From Cinnamomum chago (taxonomy: Eukaryota > Streptophyta > Magnoliopsida > Laurales > Lauraceae), in the NCBI GenBank assembly GCA_038049695.1, contig CP142452.1, positions 108,950,001-109,014,000 on the forward strand: DNA of 64,000 nt, written 5' to 3'. A program made the position numbers and the translations under genes. The notes below the pieces were generated by a model. The model saw nothing but the letters and a program-made list of their open reading frames with translations. It was not told the origin of the DNA and did no database searches. How positions within the stretch are numbered: position 1 is the first letter of the stretch; every line of letters starts with the position of its first letter. This document shows positions 61,448 through 64,000 of this stretch, piece by piece.

Positions 61448-64000
61448 TGTGAGGCCCCATCCTTTGTGGCCCTCAATTTGAATTTTGAATACTATTTAAT
61501 AGAGTATATTAGCTAATTAAACTAATTAATGGGTTAGTAAGGGTAGTTATGTAATCTCCTAAGTTTTAGTTAGATTAGTCTAGTTGTGTTAGTAATAGAA
61601 TTAATAGGGGTCTTTTACAATTTTTAGGGTTACTTAATGAGTTAGAGGCCCTAGCTAGAGATTAGTAATTACTATAGGGGGGTATCCACTAGAGAATCTT
61701 CTAGAACCTTACTCAAAGACTAAAATGCCCTCTACCCTAACCCTAATCCTATGCAAACAAAAAGGGTATTTTAGTCCCTAGCCCAAACCCCCAACTTATA
61801 AATACTACACCTTTCCATGCCATGCATTGGCTACTATTCCTCTCTCTCTCATTTCCTCTCTTTTCTCTCTTCTTCCCCCAAATCCCCTCCAATTCTCTCT
61901 CTCTAGAAACCTAAGAAGAAGACCCACAATCACCAACTACAACTTGTATCTCTCTCTCTATCTTGATCATCTCTTATCCCTCTTCTAGCCAAGGTAAGAA
62001 CCCTCTTGTAGTTCAATTTCATTAGAATCCCTCTTTTCTCTCTCTAGATTCTTCTTCCTTATAGAAGTTCTCTGTGGATGTGGGAATAGGAGTAGAGATC
62101 TCTTCTAGATCTGAGATTCTAGGATGGGTTGGTGATTGAGAAGACCATAGGAGCTGGGATTTCTTCTTATATTGGCTTGATTCTCTCTTCTCTCTCTACA
62201 ACCTTGCATTTCAATCAAGGCAAGTACAATATACATATTTAGCATAGAATGTATGTTTCCTTTTACATTGATTCTGTAATTTCAGTTCAACTAATGTACA
62301 TGTGTTAGATCTACCCTTGAGCTTAGTTTTTTATGGATTTTGGGCATTTATGGATGGGATCTCTCATTTGGAAGATCAATGGCCCATTTGGTGATGGATG
62401 GTGGAGCATTGAAGTGCTTTTTGAGTTTTATGTGGATATGGTGATGTTTGGGCGAGATTAGAGGAGTTTTGGTGGAAAAATTGAATTGAGGGAGATGAAA
62501 TCCAGAAATTTGAAATTTCTGCAGGATACGTGTACTCGGTCGACCGACCTGCAGTCCGATCGACCGAGCACACTAAAAACTGAGAAAAAACAAGTCTCAG
62601 TTATTTTTCCTGCAGGACAGACACCCAGTGTACTCGGTCGACCGAGCACACAGGTTCTGCAGAAAATAACTGGGAGTTGGATTCTCCCTCAGACCTAGAC
62701 ACCCTGTGTCCTCGGTCGACCGAGCTCTGCTCCGGGTCGACCGAGCACACAGGACCTGTAGTGGAAATGTCTGAGAGCTGGGACATCAGCTTTCTAGAAT
62801 TCTGTGTATGCAGTTGGCCGCCCAGGCCAGGAGGTCGACTGGACACACAGAGAATTCCTGAGATCAGATCATGCCTTCCAGGTGCTTGGCCCCAGTTTCC
62901 TAGTGTACTCGGTCGACCGACCAGGCCAGGAGGTCGACCGACCAGGCCAGAAGGTCGACCGAGCACACTGCACACAGGGTCGACCTAGAAGTCAACATCC
63001 TGACAATCCAGTGTACTCGGTCGACCGAGCCCTGCTCCAGGTCGACCGAGGACACTGAATTCAGTAATTTTCCAGTTTTCACATTCTAAGGTTGTGATCG
63101 TTTGTGGGGCCCATTGACCATCCAAATGGACTTCTATTGATATGCCAAGCCCGAGTCAATGGTGTGGCTCAACCTTGACTCGTGGGGACCACCAAGTAAG
63201 GTCTTGGTCGTATAATCTACGATGATTCGATCTTTAAACGTTGTCAATGATGTCCGTAACTTTAGGAGAACCAAACACAGTATCCATTAGCATCTAAGAC
63301 TCCATTTAGAGATCAAATTACCTGAGATGAACTCGGACCCGAACATGGCCATTACCTAGGATGGATTATTGATATTTCCCTATTGATTCTTATACTTGAA
63401 GTTCATACTTCACTTATCTTATTACTGTCGCTCTTATGTCCTGACCATAGCTTATAACTGTTAATTAAATGGAAATGGATGACCTGAACCTAGGATATCT
63501 TAGAGGTGACCCGATGGTGTCATTGGGTGAACACTGACCCATGTCTGTGGCTAGGCGGGCCCATTTATTGCCTAAGTATGGATGTATTATACCCTTAGAA
63601 TGGAGAGGTGGATTGTATTAGACGTATAACTCATTGTGGATGAGAATGAACTGGTTATCATTGGATATGGACTTGTTACCTCGTTTGAACAGTTTTAGAC
63701 CAGGCCATGTGTTTGATGGGCCTTGGTATGGATCCAACGAGTGGACTTGGACTTGGATTGAGATCCATGGACTGAATTGATATTTGAATCTCTTAGAGAC
63801 CTTGTTAGGACCTTGTTCACGCAAGGCAAAGCCTAGACAGACACAGACCTTTAGAGTTTCTTCGAGTCGGCATAGACATTCACTCAATTGATTTAAGATC
63901 AGCCTTTGGACTGATCATCACTGGTAGGAGCTATTTATGAGTGTTGAGTGAGCTATCATGATGAGCTATGTTTTAGACGGACGGTGTGATACCGAGTCCA
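61448..64000 (+). mobile_element. LTR-like sequence running off the window
   Basis: Begins TGTGAGGCCCCATCC, similar to the start of the solo LTR at 46331 (TGTTAGGCTCCGTCC). Both then have CTATTTAAT, CTAATTAA, a pyrimidine-rich stretch (61835-62040 here), donor-like AAGGTAAGA and AAGGCAAGT, and GTCGAC palindromes. No protein-coding region is seen. It is probably an LTR, or LTR plus leader, of a related Gypsy-like fossil. The right end is outside the window. Confidence 0.5.
62531..63056 (+). repeat. Array of GTCGAC-centred palindromes
   Basis: About eleven copies of a GGTCGACC core, many extended to TCGGTCGACCGA. Groups start with GTGTACTCGGTCGACC or GTGTCCTCGGTCGACC and close with GGTCGACCGAGCACAC, so each group is itself an inverted repeat: 62531-62573, 62628-62653, 62705-62752, 62903-62968 and 63011-63056. 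A 21 bp unit (GGTCGACCGACCAGGCCAG plus two bases) is tandemly repeated at 62911-62952. Peptide frames over it (SVDRPG-like) are by-products. Confidence 0.92.

Noticed and set aside
62601-63082. Frames rich in SVDRPG / LGRPS / VDRAH on both strands
   Set aside because: Translations of the GTCGAC palindrome array within an LTR-like sequence, open on both strands for the same reason.

Overview
This is nuclear DNA from a flowering plant. Support comes from spliced genes with GT-AG introns, plant-only gene families (LRR receptor kinases, an RDR1-type RNA-dependent RNA polymerase, a CYP704-type P450 and an organellar PPR protein), long AT-rich intergenic DNA, and many MITEs, LTR remnants and a LINE tail. 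The species cannot be read from the sequence; a woody angiosperm with a repeat-rich genome is a guess.

Layout: 1-2971 holds the end of an RDR1-like gene (last exon 2246-2971). From 4.1 to 58 kb the window is built around a tandem array, all on the + strand, of receptor kinases closest to the HSL3 branch of LRR-RLK subfamily XI: a broken copy A (4095-6130), intact B (20022-22829), a kinase-only fragment C (37453-37997), intact D (42171-44954) and intact E (53152-55947). Between copies lie recurring intergenic blocks (called W, X, Y and Z here), so the array grew by segmental duplication and not by retroposition of single genes. Block X carries, on the - strand, a dead kinase of a different type (LRR-I, malectin-like) that was already broken before it was duplicated. 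Three unrelated genes sit in the middle: the P450 (30643-33613), a PPR protein on the - strand (34623-36053), and intergenic repeat DNA.

Mobile DNA has reshaped the array. A 6.5 kb Helitron-like, satellite-rich insertion splits the 3' flank of A; a MITE and an LTR remnant sit where A loses its kinase; a 2.3 kb solo LTR with a 5-bp target duplication lies inside the X2 pseudogene; a foldback MITE with an 8-bp target duplication sits in the promoter of D, where B and E show the empty site; a hairpin element lies in the 3' flank of E; and a rearranged Copia fossil follows E. From 61448 to the window end lies a second LTR-like sequence of the same style as the solo LTR, carrying an array of GTCGAC-centred palindromes.

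The three intact receptors keep a signal peptide, LRR ectodomain, one membrane segment and a kinase with all standard catalytic motifs, so they are plausible cell-surface peptide receptors. The most informative sequence-level observations are the mosaic structure of E (B-like body, C-like 3' end), the ectodomain-only reading frame of A, the frame conflict in the P450, and the missing conserved block in the RDR1-like exon. I found no convincing wholly new system, only candidate oddities listed below.
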